From contig PFGG01000080.1 in the NCBI GenBank assembly GCA_002783405.1, positions 1-64,000 of the forward strand: 64,000 bases of DNA, written 5' to 3'. Positions 61,139 through 64,000 of the stretch are shown here, in pieces; within the stretch, counting starts at the first letter, position 1; each line of letters opens with the position of its first letter. A model generated the notes under the pieces. The model ran no database searches, was not told where the DNA came from, and saw only the letters and a list, made by a program, of their open reading frames with translations. Position numbers and translations under genes: made by a program. This DNA is from a bacterium (Candidatus Blackallbacteria) CG13_big_fil_rev_8_21_14_2_50_49_14. GTDB taxonomy: Bacteria > Cyanobacteriota > Sericytochromatia > UBA7694.

Positions 61139-62524
61139 TTAAATTACCTTCTTTGCACTTTCGATCAGCATGCCCGGTTCAATTGAATATTTATTACAGA
61201 GCCACTGGGTATTCATGGCCCCTGCCAAGCTGCCCAAAAGCAGGGTTTTTTCGGGCGGGTAATTGAGGTAGCCCGCCAGTGCTGCCAGACTAAAAAAGGC
61301 ATCGCCAGCCCCAATCGGGTCGACAATTTGCGCTGAAAGGGCCGGGAAAGAATGAATCGCTTCGCCATTGTAGTGAAAGGCGCCATCGGTTCCTCGTGTC
61401 ACCAGCAGTTGATCAAAGCTGATATATTTTTGAATTTCTTTGAGATGGTGCTCCCAGTTGACGGGCTCATTGAGGTTGAGGCAGAGCATCATTTCTTTGG
61501 TGTCGATGCAGTAAAGATGGGCTTGGGGATATTTATCTATGCGGTTAAAGCCCAAATTACTGGAATTGGTTTGTGCCATCACGGCTAAGAAACTGTGGGT
61601 TAATCCGCTCAAGCGGGCCGCACATTGGCGCGAAATCATCTGGTGGCCAAAATCTGCGATAATCACCACATCATAGTCTTCAAGATCAATACTGTTTTCA
61701 TAGCCTTCGGGTAAATGGTAGCGTTTGACCTCAAATATCTTGGTATTGAGGTTGGGGTCATACAGGCGTTCTTTGATGATATGGCCCTGGGTATAGAAAC
61801 GATGGTGAATGCGTTCATCCAGCGGCAGCTCACATACAGAGCGGAAATCTGGGGTGATCAGATCGAGTTGTTTGACAAAACCCGCCAGGTGACTGGCGAT
61901 GACATAGGCTCCGCCTAACTGATCCTGAGAGCTTCCTTTGACCAAGGCCGTGGGACAGGTGGATTTGTTCGAGACTCCCTCAGCGGTTACAGGGGTCCAG
62001 CGGTCGATGATGGTTTCGCCAATCACACAGACCTTCAGCTCTGAAACATCGTGAATAAAGCTCAGGATATCTGCCAGGCGAAAATCATACGCCTCGGAGA
62101 TATCTTTAAAGGGGCCGTTGCTGGCCTTGAGCTTGGTGGCTGAGAAATGTATTTCATCATCGGTAAAGACCAATTGCCCACCAACAGACTCTACTGCTGT
62201 TTTTTCGCGGTAGATATCGCCCGAGGGATCCAGTTCGAGTTCTTCGTATTCTTTGCCTTTGACGTAAAAGCTGGGTTTTACTTCTAAAATCGCTGTTTCG
62301 GCAGTGCGGTCGCGCACCACGATGACCTGATCTACAAAGGAGAGGCTTTCCAGAGCATGTTTGCGAATTTCTGCCGAAAAACGCAATTTGCGTTTTGCGA
62401 AATCTTCATGGGTAATCGAGACAATGAGTTTTGTTCCGAGAGCCTTGGCTTTTTCAAGGTGGTAGATATGGCCTGTGTGGAGCACATCAAAACAACCGTG
62501 ACACAGGACTATTTGTTCATTCAT
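61139..62524 (-). CDS. Bifunctional sugar nucleotidylyltransferase/PfkB kinase, order reversed relative to HldE
   Basis: This is a 461-residue protein. Residues 1-140 are a cytidylyltransferase-like domain (VLCHGCFDVLHTGH with HTGH at 16-19, VKGKEYEE, and HFSATKLKAS as the family's ISTTK-type motif). Residues about 160-461 are a PfkB/ribokinase-type domain (VCVIGETIIDRW, QLGGAYVIASHL, LVTRGTDGAFHY, and Asp408 in DPIGAGDAFFSLAAL). HldE of enterobacteria carries the same activities with the kinase first. It would phosphorylate a sugar and attach a nucleotide. GGA precedes the ATG, and a TATAAT box lies about 70 bp upstream. Confidence 0.87.
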   Translation of the reverse strand: MNEQIVLCHGCFDVLHTGHIYHLEKAKALGTKLIVSITHEDFAKRKLRFSAEIRKHALESLSFVDQVIVVRDRTAETAILEVKPSFYVKGKEYEELELDPSGDIYREKTAVESVGGQLVFTDDEIHFSATKLKASNGPFKDISEAYDFRLADILSFIHDVSELKVCVIGETIIDRWTPVTAEGVSNKSTCPTALVKGSSQDQLGGAYVIASHLAGFVKQLDLITPDFRSVCELPLDERIHHRFYTQGHIIKERLYDPNLNTKIFEVKRYHLPEGYENSIDLEDYDVVIIADFGHQMISRQCAARLSGLTHSFLAVMAQTNSSNLGFNRIDKYPQAHLYCIDTKEMMLCLNLNEPVNWEHHLKEIQKYISFDQLLVTRGTDGAFHYNGEAIHSFPALSAQIVDPIGAGDAFFSLAALAGYLNYPPEKTLLLGSLAGAMNTQWLCNKYSIEPGMLIESAKKVI

Positions 62525-62592
62525 GAAAATTCCACTGCTGAGATTTGATCTTTGAAATGTTTGAACATCTTTTGATTCTACAATTCTGGCGT

Positions 62593-62601
62593 ATTATATC
62601 A
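62593..62601 (-). promoter_or_regulatory. Extended -10 promoter of the heptose-like operon
   Basis: On the minus strand TGATATAAT (62601 to 62593) contains a perfect TATAAT with an upstream TG. It lies about 70 bp before the ATG at 62524. Confidence 0.6.
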
Positions 62602-62691
62602 TTTTTAGGATTGAGAAATCAGGATACAGGAGTCCGAGCATGCTTTGTCTGAATCGCTCTCTGCTTACGGCTGCCCCGTGTCTGTGGGACA

Positions 62692-62700
62692 TGCTATAAT
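62692..62700 (+). promoter_or_regulatory. Extended -10 promoter of the PseB-like gene
   Basis: TG at 62692-62693 and a perfect TATAAT at 62695-62700, 62 bp before the ATG at 62763. No -35 match is seen. It is divergent from the heptose-operon promoter within the 238-bp gap 62525-62762. Confidence 0.6.
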
Positions 62701-62762
62701 TCCTGGCAAGCTTAAATATACTTTAAGATTTTAATTCTGCGCAGATTAAAGGGAAAACACCC

Positions 62763-63755
62763 ATGAATATTCTCATTGCCGGTGGGACAGGTTCATTCGG
62801 TACGGCATTTATTGAACATCTTCAGTCTATCCGGTATCAGGGTAAAGTTCGGGTGATGAGCCGTGATGAAGCCAAGCAAGTGGGCATGGAGTCCCGCTAC
62901 CCCCATTTAAAACTTGAAACTTTTATCGGTGACGTGCGTGACCCGGATGCCTATTCAGCGGCAGCCCGCGATATGGATGTGGTGGTGCATGCTGCCGCTT
63001 TGAAGCATGTGCCGGTGGGAGAGTTGTTTACCGAAGAGTGTATTAAAACCAATACCTTGGGTGTCAGCAATCTGGTCAAGGCCTGTCAGGCCAATCAGGT
63101 GAAAAAAGCGATTTATCTCAGCACTGACAAAGCCGTTTACCCGATCAATGCCTATGGCATGGCCAAGGCTTTGGGTGAAAAAATCATGACCTCCAAGGCC
63201 AGCCGTGAGTGCGATACGATTTTTTGTACCACCCGATATGGCAATGTGATTGGTTCACGGGGCTCGATTCTGCCGCTTTTGCGTGAAAAAGTCCGCCGCA
63301 ATGAAAAAATTCCGATCACGGATTTCAGCATGACCCGCTTTCTGATGAGCCTGGAACAGGCTGTTGCTTTGGTCAGCTACGCGATCGACAAGGGCACCGA
63401 TGGTCAGATGTTCATTCAAAAAGTGGAAGCCAGTGATTTACGTACCTTGGTTGAAGCTTATTTGCAGCACTATCACCAGATCAGCCTCGATGAATATGGC
63501 TATATCGATATCGGGGTGCGTCCCGGCGAGAAGATCCATGAGGTTTTGGCCTCTCAGGAAGAACTGGCGCGCGCCACTTTTCTTTCTGATGAAAATCTGA
63601 TCTGTGTGGAAGCCTATCACCAGAAGGAACTCTATCGAGGAACCTATGATACGCCTCTGCCGGTTTCAAGAGAACACGATTTTACCTCTGCCAGTGGCAC
63701 GCTGCTGAACCTGGAGCAAGTCAAAGCGATTCTTCAAACCTGCCTGCTGGAGTAA
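62763..63755 (+). CDS. UDP-GlcNAc 4,6-dehydratase-like SDR (PseB/CapD/FnlA group)
   Basis: This 330-residue protein has NILIAGGTGSFGTAFIEHL, GDVRDPDAY, HAAALKHVPVGE, STDKAVYPINAYGMAKALGEK (catalytic YxxxK), and TRYGNVIGSRGSILPLL, followed by ITDFSMTRFLMSLEQAV. These are the hallmark segments of short soluble UDP-N-acetylglucosamine dehydratases that start pseudaminic acid or 6-deoxy-amino-sugar pathways. Its product could feed the DegT aminotransferases at 28-30 kb. AAGGG lies nine bases upstream of the ATG. Confidence 0.9.
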   Translation: MNILIAGGTGSFGTAFIEHLQSIRYQGKVRVMSRDEAKQVGMESRYPHLKLETFIGDVRDPDAYSAAARDMDVVVHAAALKHVPVGELFTEECIKTNTLGVSNLVKACQANQVKKAIYLSTDKAVYPINAYGMAKALGEKIMTSKASRECDTIFCTTRYGNVIGSRGSILPLLREKVRRNEKIPITDFSMTRFLMSLEQAVALVSYAIDKGTDGQMFIQKVEASDLRTLVEAYLQHYHQISLDEYGYIDIGVRPGEKIHEVLASQEELARATFLSDENLICVEAYHQKELYRGTYDTPLPVSREHDFTSASGTLLNLEQVKAILQTCLLE

Positions 63756-63760
63756 ATCCC

Positions 63761-64000
63761 ATGTCTTTGCCGCTGGTCTCGGTCATTACGCCGCTGTATA
63801 ACTATGAGCAGTATATTGCCCAGGCGATTGAAAGCGTGCTCAATCAAACCTATCCCAACCTTGAAATGATTGTGGTGGATGATGGTTCCAGCGATCAGGG
63901 CCCTGAGATTGTCGCCCGTTACAGGGGAGAACGCGTCAAACTTTTCAAGCAGGAACGCATGGGCTGTGGTGTGGCCAGGGCTTTGAACCGAGCGATTGCA
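63761..64000 (+). CDS. GT2 glycosyltransferase, 5' part (runs off the window)
   Basis: The ATG at 63761 lies 5 bp after the PseB-like stop and opens a frame still open at the window end (80 codons). It starts with LVSVITPLYNYEQYIAQAIESVLNQ and has IVVDDGSSDQG, the nucleotide-binding motif of GT-A family 2 enzymes, then GCGVARALNRAI. Unlike the four two-domain GT2 proteins in the locus, this one begins directly with the GT2 domain. Confidence 0.9.
   Translation, partial: MSLPLVSVITPLYNYEQYIAQAIESVLNQTYPNLEMIVVDDGSSDQGPEIVARYRGERVKLFKQERMGCGVARALNRAIA

Overview
The window comes from a diderm (Gram-negative type) bacterium that I cannot place in a phylum. The evidence is several lipobox-bearing lipoproteins, a divergent apolipoprotein N-acyltransferase, and a set of heptose, deoxysugar and other lipopolysaccharide-type sugar genes. 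GTG and TTG starts are common, and genes are packed with ATGA/GTGA overlaps. There are no rRNA or tRNA genes and no CRISPR array that I can see.

Region 1 (about 1-8200) is visibly more AT-rich than the rest and looks like accessory DNA. It holds an orphan LuxR-type response regulator, a TPR/coiled-coil protein, an NlpC/P60-like peptidase with no signal peptide, a degenerate transposase-like remnant, a small membrane protein, an NHL-repeat lipoprotein, a rifamycin ADP-ribosyltransferase with an N-terminal helical extension, and a GNAT acetyltransferase bracketed by a 57-bp imperfect direct repeat.

Region 2 (about 8200-25000) has a mixed envelope and secreted-protein content. It has a TPM-domain membrane protein with a 33-bp tandem-repeat tail; a SPINDLY-type O-GlcNAc transferase overlapping a methyltransferase; a SAF-domain oxidoreductase; two uncharacterised proteins; a clostripain-like lipoprotein with a small caspase-fold-like neighbour; an Lnt-like acyltransferase; an alpha/beta-hydrolase remnant; a TPR protein; and a subtilisin-like lipoprotein.

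Region 3 (about 25000-64000) is a large surface-glycan locus that runs off the right edge. It contains two extended SDRs and an APH-like kinase; a divergent pair of DegT aminotransferases; and a long plus-strand operon (split transketolase, HAD phosphatase, methyltransferase, zinc dehydrogenase, three GT2-like proteins and an epimerase). A minus-strand CDP-deoxysugar operon follows (rfbF, rfbG, C-methyltransferase, RmlC-like epimerase). Next is a plus-strand operon of three tandem radical SAM proteins, a GT4 transferase and four methyltransferases, then two B12-type radical SAM proteins. The locus ends with a heptose-like operon (domain-swapped kinase/nucleotidylyltransferase, epimerase, SIS isomerase), a PseB-like dehydratase and a partial GT2.

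The most distinctive feature is at 41.4-56.0 kb. A Rossmann-like module resembling the C-terminal domain of sugar C-methyltransferases is attached to very different catalytic domains: three radical SAM enzymes, two methyltransferase types and a B12 radical SAM enzyme. Two transcription units of this group share a palindrome placed 15-16 bp upstream of a similar -35/extended -10 promoter. I infer a coordinately controlled set of enzymes that decorate a surface glycan by radical and methyl-transfer chemistry. The substrate is unknown.
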